Shown piece by piece: positions 11,880 to 23,352 of a DNA stretch of 64,000 nt. Position 1 is the first letter of the stretch. Each line of letters begins with the position of its first letter. This DNA comes from Symsagittifera roscoffensis (Eukaryota > Xenacoelomorpha > Acoela > Convolutidae). The stretch covers positions 36,039,966-36,103,965 of the forward strand of contig NC_087067.1 in assembly GCF_963678635.1 (NCBI RefSeq), in the 5' to 3' direction. Both the position numbers and the translations under genes were made by a program. Below the pieces are notes generated by a model, which ran no database searches, was not told the DNA's origin, and was given only the letters and a program-made list of their open reading frames with translations.

Positions 11880-12554
11880 TATTAGATTGCAGAGATTTTT
11901 AGATTCGGAATCAGTGGTCAAGTGGCATTTGTTAATAGTTTGCATAATCGAAACTTTGTTTGCTATAGAAAAAGTGGCTTCATCAAGATCCGAGGTTGAA
12001 TTGTATAAATAGGTTTCAAAGCTTTCAAATGAGTGGCATTTTGTTTTTGATAAGAAGAATTGTCAGTTGTCCTTGCATGAGGCTGTTAGTTTAGCGGTAA
12101 AAAACCAGGTGAAATTATTTTCAACTAAAAACAAGGCTGACTTTAATAAAACTTGCGCTATGATTTTTTAGCAAGAACTGTTTGTTTGATAGAACGTATG
12201 TTGTTAGTTTAGTTGTAGAAAAATACTTTTTTTGCTATTCGATCGTTGCCTTATTAAACTTGAACAAACAGTTTGAATTTTAAAAATAGGTTTATAAGCT
12301 TCGAACTGAGTGTCATTTTTTTCATTTGACAAAATAAATTATTAATTTTTATTGCTTGAAGTTGTTGTTCGAGGGAAAAATTTATGATTTGATTTTTCTG
12401 TGGAGAAGTAAAAGTTTGTGTCGGAACAAAACTTTAATCAAAAGAATTCAATGAATTATCTGAAGCTTTTTGTGTCAAAGAAGACATTTATTGATTTTAG
12501 TCCTCTTGACTCGACTAGTGAAAACAAACGGAGAAACTGTATTTCGGTAAAAAA

Positions 12555-12627
12555 TGATTCCACACAGGCTTGAACTGGGGGTTTCCTGCGTGATTGGCAG
12601 ATGGGACAACCACTTCACATTGGCACC
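12555..12627 (-). pseudogene. tRNA-like element, class B, TGTGAAGTGG variant
   Basis: Partner of 5852-5924. The T-run after its 3' end is interrupted differently (A6 then TGA on the plus strand). Confidence 0.83.
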
Positions 12628-13320
12628 TATAGGAATGCAAAGTTTTGAAGCTTCGGAATCAGTGGTCAAATGGCATGTGTTAGGAGTTTCCATCATTGTA
12701 ACCCTAATTGCTATAAGAAAAGTGGGTTTATCGAGATCCGAGGTTTTAATATTTGCTTCTCTTGAACTCCGTGAATATTCTTCATAAATTGTTCTTCATG
12801 GCAGAGAAAAGGTAGATATCTTTTTCAGTCAGGCCATTGTTGTCAACCAAGAAATGTTTTCTGACTTTTTCAATGCAAAATTGGGAGCGCCACTTACTAT
12901 AACACACTCGACTTCGATGTTCAAAGAAACCTAAGCTTTTTTCAATTAACTACAGGGTTGACCTCAGTAAATTGTGCGCTACGTTTTTTGTAAAAACTGT
13001 TCGATTAATGGAACGTATTTTTTTGTTTTTTTTGCTTAATTTTTTTCTGATCGTTGCCCTCTCACACTTGAAAAAAAACCATTTGAAATGTAATATTAAG
13101 TTCAAAAGCTTAGAACTGAGTATCTTTTCGCATTTGAAGATGTGAATTGTTAATTGTCATTTCATGAGGTTGTTGGTTCAGGGAGAAATTGAATAAAAAA
13201 GCTTGTTTTGTAATTTTTGTGTAGACGGAAAACTTTTTTTGAAAAGATGATCGAAAGGTTTTAACTGACTGTTTAAAGCTTCTTCAACCAAAGAAGATTT
13301 TGATTGGTTTTGTGTTTTGG

Positions 13321-13327
13321 ACTAAGA
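13321..13327. other. Deletion junction in a unit lacking its tRNA-like element
   Basis: The spacer that normally precedes the tRNA 3' end (GTTTTGGACT) is joined directly to the spacer normally several hundred bases beyond it (AAGAAATGTTTTC). The identical junction at 6618-6624 shows that the deletion predates the 6.7-kb amplification. Confidence 0.8.
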
Positions 13328-13841
13328 AATGTTTTCTGACTTTTTCAATGCAAAATTGGGAGCGCCACTTACTATAAAACACTCGACTTCGATGTTCAAA
13401 CAAACCTAAGCTACTTTCGACTAACCACAGGTTTGACCTCAGTAAATCTTGCGCTACGTTTTTTGTAAAAACTGTTCGATTAATGGAACGTATTTTTTTG
13501 TTTTTTTTGTTGAAATTTTTTCTGATCGTTGCCCTCTCACACTTGAAAAAAAAACCATTTGAAATGTAATATTAGGTTTAAAAGCTTGGAACTGCGTATC
13601 AATTCGCATTTGAAAAGGTGAATCGTTAATTGTCATTTATGAAGTTGTTGGTTCAGGGAGAAATTGAATAAAAAAGCTTGTTTTGTTATTTTTGTGTAGA
13701 CGGAAAACTTTTTTTGAAAAGATGATCGAAAGGTTTTAACTGACTGTTTAATACTGTTTCAGCCAAAGAATATTTTGATTGGTTTTGTGTTTTCGACTGG
13801 ACTAGTGAAAGAAACGCAAAATTTGTCAAACGGTAAAAAAC

Positions 13842-13881
13842 TGATGCCACCAAGATGTGATAACCACTACACCATGGCACC
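13842..13881 (-). pseudogene. tRNA-Val-like remnant, class A, 33-nt internal deletion
   Basis: The acceptor 3' strand (GGTGGCATC) and the D arm survive, but the whole anticodon arm, variable region and T loop are gone. The join lies between CCAAG and ATGTG on the plus strand. The 6.7-kb partner at 7139 is intact, so the deletion is specific to this copy. Confidence 0.85.
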
Positions 13882-14586
13882 TTTGAGATTACATAGATTT
13901 AAGATCAGGAATCAGTGGTCAAGTGGTGTTTTTCAGGAGTTAGCATAATCGCAACTTTGTTTGCTATAGAAATAGGGGGTTTTATCAAGATCTGAGGTTG
14001 AATTGTAAAAATAGGTTTCAAAGCTTCGAAATGAGTGGCATTTTGTTTTTGATTAAAAAAATTGTTAAATGTCATTGCATGAGGTTGTTGGTCCAGGAAG
14101 AGAAACTAGGGAACGATTTTTTCAAATAATCACAAGGCTGAACTTAGTAAACCTTGCGCTATGTTTTTTTTAGTAAGAACTGTTTGAATAGTAGAAAGTA
14201 TGTTGTTAATTTAATTGTAGGAGGATATCTTTATTTTTTTGCTTATTTTTTCGATCGTTGCCCTATCACGCTTCAACAAACTGATTGAATTGTAAAAATA
14301 GGTTTATAAGCTTCGAACTTACTGTCAATTTGCCTTTGATGAAGTAAATTGTTTATTGTCATTGTGTGAAGTTGTTGGTCCAGGGAGAGAAATTATGGTT
14401 TGATATTTCTGTGGAGATGGAAAACTATAATTTTTTAGCAAAATTTTGCTCAAAAGGTTTGATTGGAGCTTCTTGTGTCAAAGAAGATATTGATTGGTTT
14501 TGTGTTTTTGAATCGACTAGTGAAAACAAAAAGATGGGCACTTTTTTTGCTTAATTTTTTTGATCGTTGCCCTCTCACACTTGAAA

Positions 14587-14640
14587 AAACAATTTGAAAT
14601 GTAATATTAGGTTAAACAATTTGAAATGTAATATTAGGTT
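14587..14640. repeat. 27-bp tandem duplication
   Basis: Two perfect adjacent copies (14587-14613 and 14614-14640) of a segment beginning AAACAATTTG and ending TATTAGGTT. Other units carry it once, so it is a slippage or microduplication private to this unit. Confidence 0.9.
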
Positions 14641-14906
14641 TAAAAGCTTGGAACTGAGTATCATTTCGCATTTGAAGATGTGAATTGTTAATTGTCATTT
14701 CATGAGGTTGTTGGTTCAGGGAGAAATTGAATAACAAATTGTGTTTTGTTATTTTCGTGTAGACGGAAATTTTTTTTTTATGAAAAGATGATCGATAGGT
14801 TTTAATTCATTGTTAAAAGCTTCTTGTGTCAAAGAAGATTTTGATTGGTTTTTTGTTTTCGACTGGACTAGTGAAAAAAACGTAAAAATGTCAAACGGTG
14901 AAAAAC

Positions 14907-14979
14907 TGATGCCACCCAGGCTTGAACTGTGGACCTTCTGCGTGTTTGGCAGATGTGATAACCACTACACCATGGCACC
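14907..14979 (-). pseudogene. tRNA-Val(AAC)-like, class A, U33 lost
   Basis: Stems are intact except A51-G63 in the T stem. The anticodon loop reads CAAACAC: AAC is kept but the invariant U33 is A, which should disable decoding. Confidence 0.83.
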
Positions 14980-15308
14980 TATTAGATTGCAGAGATTTTT
15001 AGATTCGGAATCAGTGGTCAAGTGGCATTTGTTAATAGTTTGCATAATCGAAACTTTGTTTGCTATAGAAAAAGTGGGTTCATCAAGATCCGAGGTTGAA
15101 TTGTAAAAATAGGAGTGTCATTTTTCATTTGACAAAGTAAATTATTAATTTTTAGTGTCATTTTTCATTTGACAAATAAATTATTAATTTTTATTGCATG
15201 AAGTTGTTGTTCGAGGGAAAGAAATTATGATTTGATTTTTCTTGTTGATTTTAGTCCTCTTGACTCGACTAGTGAAAACAAACGGAGAAACTGTATATCG
15301 GTAAAAAG

Positions 15309-15381
15309 TGATTCCACACAGGCTTGAACTGGGGGTTTCCTGCGTGATTGGCAGATGGGACAACCACTTCACATTGGCACC
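15309..15381 (-). pseudogene. tRNA-like element, class B, TGTGAAGTGG variant
   Basis: Class B body. It lies 402 bp to the right of an A copy, the first short A-B pair of the window. Confidence 0.83.
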
Positions 15382-16124
15382 TACAGGATTTCAAAGTTTC
15401 CAAGCTTCAGAATCAGTAGTCAAATGGCATGTGTTAGGAGTTTCCATCATTGTAACCCTAATTGCTATAAGAAAAGTGGGTTTATCGAGATCCGAGGTTT
15501 TAATATTTGCTTCTCTTGAACTCCGTGAATAATTTTCGTAAATTGTTTTTCATGGCAGAGAAAAGGTAGATATCTTTTTCAGTCAAGCCATTGTTGTCAA
15601 CCAAGAAATGTTTTCTGACTTTTTCAATGCAAAATTGGGAGCGCCACTTACTATAAAACACTCGACTTCGATGTTCAAACAAACCTAAGCTACTTTCGAC
15701 TAACCACAGGGTTGACCTCAGTAAATCTTGCGCTACGTTTTTTGTAAAAACTGTTCGATTAATGGAACGTATTTTTTTGTTTTTTTTTTTGCTTAAATTT
15801 TTTCTGATCGTTGCCCTCTCACACTTGAAAAAAAGAACCATTTGAAATGTAATAATAGGTTTAAAAGCTTGGAACTGAGTATCATTTCGCATTTGAAAAT
15901 GTGAATTGTTAATTGTCATTTATGAAGTTGTTGGTTCAGGGAGAAATTGAATAAAGAAACTTGTTTTGTTATTTTTGTGTAGACGGAAAACTTTTTTTGA
16001 AAAGATGATCGAAAGGTTTTAACTGACTGTTTAATGCTGTTTCAGCCAAAGAAGATTTTGATTGGTTTTGTGTTTTCGACTGGACGAGTGAAAGAAACGC
16101 AAAATTTGTCAAACGGTAAAAAAC

Positions 16125-16197
16125 TGATGCCACCAAGGCTTGAACTGGGGACTTTCTGTGTGTTAGGCAGATGTGATAACCACTACACCATGGCACC
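16125..16197 (-). pseudogene. tRNA-Val(AAC)-like, class A, CCAAGG variant
   Basis: Anticodon AAC and U33 are present. G63 to T opens a T-stem pair, G39 to A opens the last anticodon-stem pair, and G45 to A is in the variable region. This variant recurs at 18419 and, with further changes, at 35979, 37780 and 50857. Confidence 0.82.
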
Positions 16198-17200
16198 TTT
16201 GAGATTACATAGATTTAAGATTAGGAATCAGTTGTCAAGTGGTGTTTTTGAGGAGTTAGCATAATCGCAACTTTGTTTGCTATAGAAAAAGGGGGTTTTG
16301 TCAAGATCTGAGATTGAATTGTAAAAATAGGTTTCAAAGCTTCGAAATGAGTGGCATTTTGTTTTTGATAAAAAAAAATGTTAATTGTCATTGCATGAGG
16401 TTGTTGGTCCAGGAAGAGAAACTAGGGAACGATTTTTTCAAATAATTACAAGGCTGAACTTAGTAAACTTTGCGCTATGTTTTTTTAGTAAGAACTGTTT
16501 GAATAGTAGAAAGTATGTTGTTAATTTAATTGTAGGAGGATATCTTTTAATTTTTTGCTTATTTTTTCGATCGTTGCCCTATCACGCTTCAACAAACTGA
16601 TTGAATTGTAAAAATAGGTTCATAAGCTTCGAACTTACTGTCAATTTGCCTTTGATGAAGTAAATTGTTTATTGTCATCGTGTGAAGTTGTTAGTCCAGG
16701 GAGAGAAATCATAGTTTGATATTTCTGTGGAGATGGAAAACTATTATTTTTTAGCAAAATTTTGCTCAAAAGGTTTGATTGGAGCTTCTTGTGTCAAAGA
16801 AGATTTTGATTGGTTTTGTGTTTTTTACTCGACTAGTGAAAACAAAAAGATGGGCACTTTTTTTGCTTAGTTTTTTTTGATCGCTGCCCTCTTACACTTA
16901 AAAAAAAAACAATTTGAAATGTAATATTAGGTTTAAAAGCTTGGAACTGAGTATCATTTCGCATTTGAAGATGTGAATTGTTAATTGTCATTTCATGACA
17001 TTGTTGGTTCAGGGAGAAATTGAATAACAAATTGTGTTTTGGTATTTTTGTGTAGACGGAATTTTTTTTTTAATGAAAAGATGATCGATAGGTTTTAATT
17101 CATTGTTTAAAGCTTCTTGTGTCAAAGAAGATTTTGATTGGTTTTTTGTTTTCGACTGGAATAGTGAAAAAAACGCAAAAAATGTCAAACGGTAAAAAAC

Positions 17201-17273
17201 TGATGCCACCCAGGCTTGAACTGGGGACCTTCTGCGTGTTAGGCAGATATGATAACCACTACACCATGGCACC
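17201..17273 (-). tRNA. tRNA-Val(AAC), intact (G10-U25 wobble)
   Basis: Identical to the fully intact class A copies except C25 to T, which turns the G10-C25 D-stem pair into G-U. All other stems, U8, U33, AAC and A73 are in place, and a T6 terminator lies one base downstream. Likely able to fold and decode valine codons. Confidence 0.86.
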
Positions 17274-17410
17274 TATTAGATTGCAGAGATTTTTAGATTC
17301 GGAATCAGTGGTCAAGTGGCATTTGTTAATAGTTTGCATAATCGAAACTTTGTTTGCTATAGAAAAAGTGGGTTCATCAAGATCCGAGGTTGAATTGTAA
17401 AAATAGGACT

Positions 17411-17489
17411 GTCATTTTTCATTTGACAAAGTAAATTATTAATTTTTAGTGTCATTTTTCATTTGACAAATAAATTATTAATTTTTATT
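17411..17489. repeat. 40-bp tandem duplication in the A-B spacer
   Basis: Two copies of about 40 bp (start GTCATTTTTCATTTGAC, then TAAATTATTAATTTTT) lie head to tail between the A and B elements. The same doublet appears in the A-B spacers starting near 15,117, 19,705, 20,926, 23,160, 24,380, 25,517, 26,708 and 27,928, so it marks the founder of the short 402-bp A-B dimer. Confidence 0.85.
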
Positions 17490-17602
17490 GCATGAAGTTG
17501 TTGTTCGAGGGAAAGAAATTATGATTTGATTTTTTTTATTGATTTTAGTCCTCTTGACTCGACTAGTGAAAACAAACGGAGAAATTGTATATCGGTAAAA
17601 AG

Positions 17603-17675
17603 TGATTCCACACAGGCTTGAACTGGGGGTTTCCTGCGTGATTGGCAGATGGGACAACCACTTCACATTGGCACC
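17603..17675 (-). pseudogene. tRNA-like element, class B, TGTGAAGTGG variant
   Basis: Class B body with intact B box. The T5 run follows after one extra base (GTGA on the plus strand). Confidence 0.83.
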
Positions 17676-18418
17676 TATAGGATTGCAAAGTTTTGAAGCT
17701 TCGGAATTAGTGGTCAAATGGCATGTGTTAGGAGTTTCCATCATTGTAACCCTAATTGCTATAAGAAAAGTGGGTTTATCGAGATCCGAGGTTTTAATAT
17801 TTGCTTCTCTTGAACTTCGTGAATAATCCTCATAAATTGTTCTTCATGACAGAGAAAAGGTAGATATATTTTTCAGTCAGGCCATTGTTGTCAACCAAGA
17901 AATGTTTTCTGACTTTTTCAATGCAAAATTGGGAGCGCCACTTTCTATAAAACACTCGACTTCGATATTCAAACAAACCTAAGCTATTTTCAACTAACTA
18001 CAGGGTTGACCTCAGTAAATCTTGCGCTACGTTTTTTGTAAAAACTGTTCGATTAATGGAACGTATTTTTTTGTTTTTTTTTTTGCTTAAATTTTTTCTG
18101 ATCGTTGCCCTCTCACGCTTGAAAAAAAGAACCATTTGAAATGTAATAATAGGTTTAAAAGCGTGGAACTGAGTATCATTTCGCATTTGAAAATGTGAAT
18201 TGTTAATTGTCATTTATGAAGTTGTTGGTTCAGGGAGAAATTGAATAAAGAAACTTGTTTTGTAATTTTTGTGTAGACGGAAAACTTTTTTTGAAAAGAT
18301 GATCGAAATGTTTTAACTGACTGTTTAATGCTGTTTCAGCCAAAGAAGATTTTGATTGGTTTTGTGTTTTCGACTGGACGAGTGAAAGAAACGCAAAATT
18401 TGTCAAACGGTAAAAAAC

Positions 18419-18491
18419 TGATGCCACCAAGGCTTGAACTGGGGACTTTCTGTGTGTTAGGCAGATGTGATAACCACTACACCATGGCACC
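18419..18491 (-). pseudogene. tRNA-Val(AAC)-like, class A, CCAAGG variant
   Basis: Same lesions as 16125-16197 (T63, A39, A45), as expected of its 2.29-kb repeat partner. Confidence 0.82.
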
Positions 18492-19493
18492 TTTGAGATT
18501 ACATAGATTTAAGATTAGGAATCAGTGGTCAAGTGGTGTTTTTGAGGAGTTAGCATAATCGCAACTTTGTTTGCTATAGAAAAAGGGGGTTTTGTCAAGA
18601 TCTGAGATTGAATTGTAAAAATAGGTTTCAAAGCTTCGAAATGAGTGGCATTTTGTTTTTGATTAAAAAAAAATGTTAATTGTCATTGCATGAGGTTGTT
18701 GGTCCAGGAAGAGAAACTAGGGAACGATTTTTTCAAATAATTACAAGGCTGAACTTAGTAAACCTTGCGCTATGTTTTTTTAGTAAGAACTGTTTGAATA
18801 GTAGAAAGTATGTTGTTAATTTAATTGTAGGAGGATATCTTTTAATTTTTTGCTTATTTTTTCGATCGTTGCCCTATCACGCTTCAACAAACTGATTGAA
18901 TTGTAAAAATAGGTTTATAAGCTTCGAACTTACTGTCAATTTGCCTTTGATGAAGTAAATTGTTTATTGTCATCGTGTGAAGTTGTTAGTCCAGGGAGAG
19001 AAATCATAGTTTGATATTTCTGTGGAGATGGAAAACTATAATTTTTTAGCAAAATTTTGCTCAAAAGGTTTGATTGGAGCTTCTTGTGTCAAAGAAGATT
19101 TTGATTGGTTTTGTGTTTTTTACTCGACTAGTGAAAACAAAAAGATGGGCACTTTTTTTGCTTAGTTTTTTTTGATCGCTGCCCTCTTACACTTAAAAAA
19201 AAACAATTTGAAATGTAATATTAGGTTTAAAAGCTTGGAACTGAGTATCATTTCGCATTTGAAGATGTGAATTGTTTATTGTCATTTCATGACATTGTTG
19301 GTTCAGGGAGAAATTGAATAACAAATTGTGTTTTGTTATTTTTGTGTAGACGGAATTTTTTTTTTATGAAAAGATGATCGATAGGTTTTAATTCATTGTT
19401 TAAAGCTTCTTGTGTCAAAGAAGATTTTGATTGGTTTTTTGTTTTCGACTGGAATAGTGAAAAAAACGCAAAAAATGTCAAACGGTAAAAAAC

Positions 19494-19566
19494 TGATGCC
19501 ACCCAGGCTTGAACTGGGGACCTTCTGCGTGTTAGGCAGATATGATAACCACTACACCATGGCACC
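19494..19566 (-). tRNA. tRNA-Val(AAC), intact (G10-U25 wobble)
   Basis: Same tRNA sequence as 17201-17273, amplified with the 2.29-kb repeat. Stems, anticodon AAC, U33 and terminator are preserved. Confidence 0.86.
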
Positions 19567-19896
19567 TATTAGATTGCAGAGATTTTTAGATTCGGAATCA
19601 GTAGTCAAGTGGCATTTGTTAATAGTTTGCACAATCGAAACTTTGTTTGCTATAAAAAAAGTGGGTTCATCAAGATCCGAGGTTGAATTGTAAAAATAGG
19701 AGTGTCATTTTTCATTTGACAAAGTAAATTATTAATTTTTAGTGTCATTTTTCAATTGACAAAGTAAATTATTAATTTTTATTGCATGAAGTTGTTGTTC
19801 GAGGGAAAGAAATTATGATTTGATTTTTCTTAATGATTTTAGTCCTCTTGACTCGACTAGTGAAAACAAACGGAGAAACTGTATATCGGTAAAAAG

Positions 19897-19969
19897 TGAT
19901 TCCACACAGGCTTGAACTGGGGGTTTCCTGCGTGATTGGCAGATGGGACAACCACTTCACATTGGCAAA
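19897..19969 (-). pseudogene. tRNA-like element, class B, acceptor damaged
   Basis: The first bases of the 5' acceptor strand read TTTGCCA rather than GGTGCCA, so the top of the acceptor stem cannot pair. The rest is the usual B body. The upstream spacer has GATCGCAAAATTTTG, a change shared with 23353. Confidence 0.82.
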
Positions 19970-20713
19970 TATAGGATCGCAAAATTTTGAAGCTTCGGAA
20001 TCAGTGATCAAATGGCATGTGTTAGGAGTTTCGATCATTGTAACCCTAATTGCTATAAGAAAAGTGGGTTCATCGAGATCCGAGGTTTTAATATTTGCTT
20101 CTCTTGAACTCCGTGAATAATTTTCATAAATTTTTCTTCATGGCAGAGAAAAGGTAGATATCTTTTTCAGTCAAGCCATTGTTGTCAACCAAGAAATTTT
20201 TTCTGACTTTTTCAATGCAAAATTGGGAGCGCCACTTACTATAAAACACTCGATTTCGATGTTCAAACAAACCTAAGCTATTTTCAACTAACTACAGGGT
20301 TGACTTCAGTAAATCTTGCGCTACGTTTTTTGTAAAAACTGTTCGATTAATGGAACGTATTTTTTTGTTTTTTTTTGCTTGAATTTTTTTCTGATCGTTG
20401 CCTCTCACACTTGAAAAAAAAAACCATTTGAAATGTATTATTAAGTTTAAAAGCTTGGAACTGAGTATCATTTCGCATTTGAAAATGTGAATTGTTAATT
20501 GTCATTTCTGAAGTTGTTGGTTCAGGGAGAAATTGAATAAAAAAGCTTGTTTTGTTATTTTTTGTGTAGACGGAAATTTTTTTTAATGAAAAGATGATCG
20601 ATAGGTTTTAATTCATTGTTTAAAGCTTCTTGTGTCAAAGAAGATTTTGATTGGTTTTTTGTTTTCGACTGGACTAGTGAAAAAAACGCAAAAATGTCAA
20701 ACGGTAAAAAAAC

Positions 20714-20786
20714 TGATGCCACCCAGGCTTGAACTGGGGACTTTCTGCGTGTTAGGCAGATGTGATAACCACTACACCATGTCACC
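20714..20786 (-). pseudogene. tRNA-Val(AAC)-like, class A, acceptor mismatch
   Basis: C6 to A clashes with G67 in the acceptor stem (the lesion also present at 415 and 50857). G45 to A is harmless. The other stems and the anticodon loop are intact. Confidence 0.8.
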
Positions 20787-21115
20787 TATTAGATTGCAGA
20801 GATTTTCAGATTCGGAATCAGTGGTCAAGTGGCATTTGTTAATAGTTTGCATAATCGAAACTTTGTTTGCTATAGAAAAAGTGGGTTCATCAAGATCCGA
20901 GGTTGAATTGTAAAAATAGGACTGTCATTTTTCATTTGACAAAGTAAATTATTAATTTTTTGTGTCATTTTTCATTTGACAAATAAATTATTAATTTTTA
21001 TTGCATGAAGTTGTTGTTCGAGGGAAAGAAATTATGATTTGATTTTTCTTATTGATTTTAGTCCTCTTGACTCGACTAGTGAAAACAAACGGAGAAATTG
21101 TATATCGGTAAAAAG

Positions 21116-21188
21116 TGATTCCACACAGGCTTGAACTGGGGGTTTCCTGCGTGATTGGCAGATGGGACAACCACTTCACATTGGCACC
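21116..21188 (-). pseudogene. tRNA-like element, class B, TGTGAAGTGG variant
   Basis: Class B body matching 17603 closely, including the AATTAGTGGTCAAATGG spacer on its right. Confidence 0.83.
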
Positions 21189-21875
21189 TATAGGATTGCA
21201 AAGTTTTGAAGCTTCGGAATTAGTGGTCAAATGGCATGTGTTAGGAGTTTCCATCATTGTAACCCTAATTGCTATAAGAAAAGTGGGTTTATCGAGATCC
21301 GAGGTTTTAATATTTGCTTCTCTTGAACTTCGTGAATAATCCTCATAAATTGTTCTTCATGACAGAGAAATGGTAGATATCTTTTTCAGTCAGGCCATTG
21401 TTGTCAACCAAGAAATGTTTTCTGACTTTTTCAATGCAAAACTGGGAGCGCCACTTTCTATAAAACACTCGACTTCGATATTCAAACAAACCTAAGCTAT
21501 TTTCAACTAACTACAGGGTTGACTTCAGTAAATCTTGCGCTACGTTTTTTGTAAAAACTGTTCGATTAATGGAACGTATTTTTTTGTTTTTTTTTGCTTG
21601 AATTTTTTTCTGATCGTTGCCCTCTCACACTTGAAAAAAAACCATTTGAAATGTAATATTAAGTTTAAAAGCTTGGAACTGAGTATCATTTCGCATTTGA
21701 AAATGTGAATTGTTAATTGTCATTTCTGAAGTTGTTGGTTCAGGGAGAAATTGAATAAAAAAGCTTGTTTTGTTATTTTTGCTTAGACTCTTGTGTCAAA
21801 GAAGATTTTGATTGGTTTTTTGTTTTCGACTGGACTAGTGAAAAAAACGCAAAAAATGTCAAACGGTAAAAAAAC

Positions 21876-21948
21876 TGATGCCACCCAGGCTTGAACTGGG
21901 GACTTTCTGCGTGTTAGGCAGATGTGATAACCACTACACCATGGCACC
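21876..21948 (-). tRNA. tRNA-Val(AAC), intact (A45 variant)
   Basis: Only G45 to A in the variable region departs from the perfect copies. All four stems pair, and anticodon AAC, U8, U33 and A73 are present. A T7 run follows. The unit is unusual: its right side switches at about 21,965 to E/F-type spacer (GATCCGGAATC, then GCGTCATTGCAGC), matching 32.9-33.2 kb, so it is recombinant. Confidence 0.86.
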
Positions 21949-22950
21949 TATTAGATTGCAGAGATTTTTAGATCCGGAATCAGTGGTCAAGTGGCATTTG
22001 TTAAGAGTTTGCGTCATTGCAGCTTTGTTTGCCAAAAAAGAATTAGGTGTCATCAAGATCCGAGGTTGAATTGTGAAAATAGGATTCAAAGCTTCGAAAT
22101 GAGTTGCATTTTGTTTTTGATAAGAAGAACTGTTAATTGTCCTTGAATGAGGTTGTTGGTCCAGGGAGAGAAACTAGGGAACAATTTTTTCAAATAATTA
22201 CAAGGCTGAACTTAGTAAGCCTTGCGCTATGGTTTTTTTTACTAAGAACTGTTTGAACAGTAGAAAGTATGTTGTGAGTTTAATTGTAGGAGGATATCTT
22301 TTAATTTTTTGCTTATTTTTTCGATCGTTGCCCTATCACGCTTCAACAAACTGATTGAATTGTAAAAATAGGTTTATAAGCTTCGAACTTACCGTCAATT
22401 TGCCTTTGATGAAGTAAATTGTTTATTGTCATCGTGTGAAGTTGTTAGTCCAGGGAGAGAAATCATAGTTTGATATTTCTGTGGAGATGGAAAACTATAA
22501 TTTTTTAGCAAAATTTTGCTCAAAAGGTTTGATTGGAGCTTCTTGTGTCAAAGAAGATTTTGATTGGTTTTGTGTTTTTTACTCGACTAGTGAAAACAAA
22601 AAGATGGGCACTTTTTTTGCTTAGTTTTTTTTGATCGCTGCCCTCTTACACTTAAAAAAACAATTTGAAATGTAATATTAGGTTTAAAAGCTTGGAACTG
22701 AGTATCATTTCGCATTTGAAGATGTGAATTGTTAATTGTCATTTCATGACATTGTTGGTTCAGGGAGAAATTGAATAACAAATTGTGTTTTGTTATTTTT
22801 GTGTAGACGGAAGTTTTTTTTTATGAAAAGATGATCGATAGGTTTTAATTCATTGTTTAAAGCTTCTTGTGTCAAAGAAGATTTTGATTGGTTTTTTGTT
22901 TTCGACTGGAATAGTGAAAAAAACGCAAAAAATGTCAAACGGTAAAAAAC

Positions 22951-23023
22951 TGATGCCACCCAGGCTTGAACTGGGGACCTTCTGCGTGTTAGGCAGATAT
23001 GATAACCACTACACCATGGCACC
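22951..23023 (-). tRNA. tRNA-Val(AAC), intact (G10-U25 wobble)
   Basis: tRNA body identical to 17201 and 19494. The flanking sequence differs at AGCTTGCAG just 5' of the gene (minus strand). The cloverleaf is complete and a T6 terminator follows. Confidence 0.86.
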
Positions 23024-23352
23024 TATTAGCTTGCAGAGATTTTTAGATTCGGAATCAGTAGTCAAGTGGCATTTGTTAATAGTTTGCACAATCGAAACTT
23101 TGTTTGCTATAAAAAAGTGGGTTCATCAAGATCCGAGGTTGAATTGTAAAAATAGGAGTGTCATTTTTCATTTGACAAAGTAAATTATTAATTTTTAGTG
23201 TCATTTTTCAATTGACAAAGTAAATTATTAATTTTTATTGCATGAAGTTGTTGTTCGAGGGAAAGAAATTATGATTTGATTTTTCTTAATGATTTTAGTC
23301 CTCTTGACTCGACTAGTGAAAACAAACGGAGAAACTGTATATCGGTAAAAAG

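Larger units (their letters stand above)
1..13881. repeat. tRNA-Val-derived satellite array, block I (A and B units)
   Basis: Alternating A and B units form a dimer of about 1,563 bp (A at 415, 1980 and 3542; B at 1169, 2734 and 4296). A to B spacing is about 754 bp and B to A about 810 bp. The first three dimers are almost identical by eye, whereas A and B differ widely, which is the signature of a higher-order repeat. Between the tRNA-like elements lie AT-rich spacers with recurrent landmarks: a long T-run followed by GCTT, then GATCGTTGCC, then a module of about 105 bp. Two units (near 6,620 and 13,323) lack the tRNA-like element. No protein gene is seen. Confidence 0.95.
8682..13881. repeat. 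6.7-kb higher-order repeat, copy 2
   Basis: Second copy of the 6.7-kb block. It differs by scattered substitutions and by a 33-nt deletion inside the tRNA-like element at 13842. The part from 9,831 to about 11,330 also matches positions 1 to 1,500, sharing the rare spacer reading GCTTAG plus a T-run, so this copy is a mosaic of older dimers. Confidence 0.82.
16034..18327. repeat. 2.29-kb tandem repeat, copy 1
   Basis: Elements at 16125, 17201 and 17603 and the tRNA-loss junction near 16,854 all recur 2,293-2,294 bp to the right. The copies differ by only a few substitutions and homopolymer length changes. Confidence 0.88.
18328..20620. repeat. 2.29-kb tandem repeat, copy 2
   Basis: Elements at 18419, 19494 and 19897 match those at 16125, 17201 and 17603. 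The class B element is more degraded here (see 19897). Confidence 0.86.
19138..21880. repeat. 3.46-kb repeat, copy 1
   Basis: Elements at 19494, 19897, 20714 and 21116 recur at 22951, 23353, 24172 and 24574 (shift 3,456 to 3,458 bp), together with the tRNA-loss junction at 19,147 and 22,606. Confidence 0.85.
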
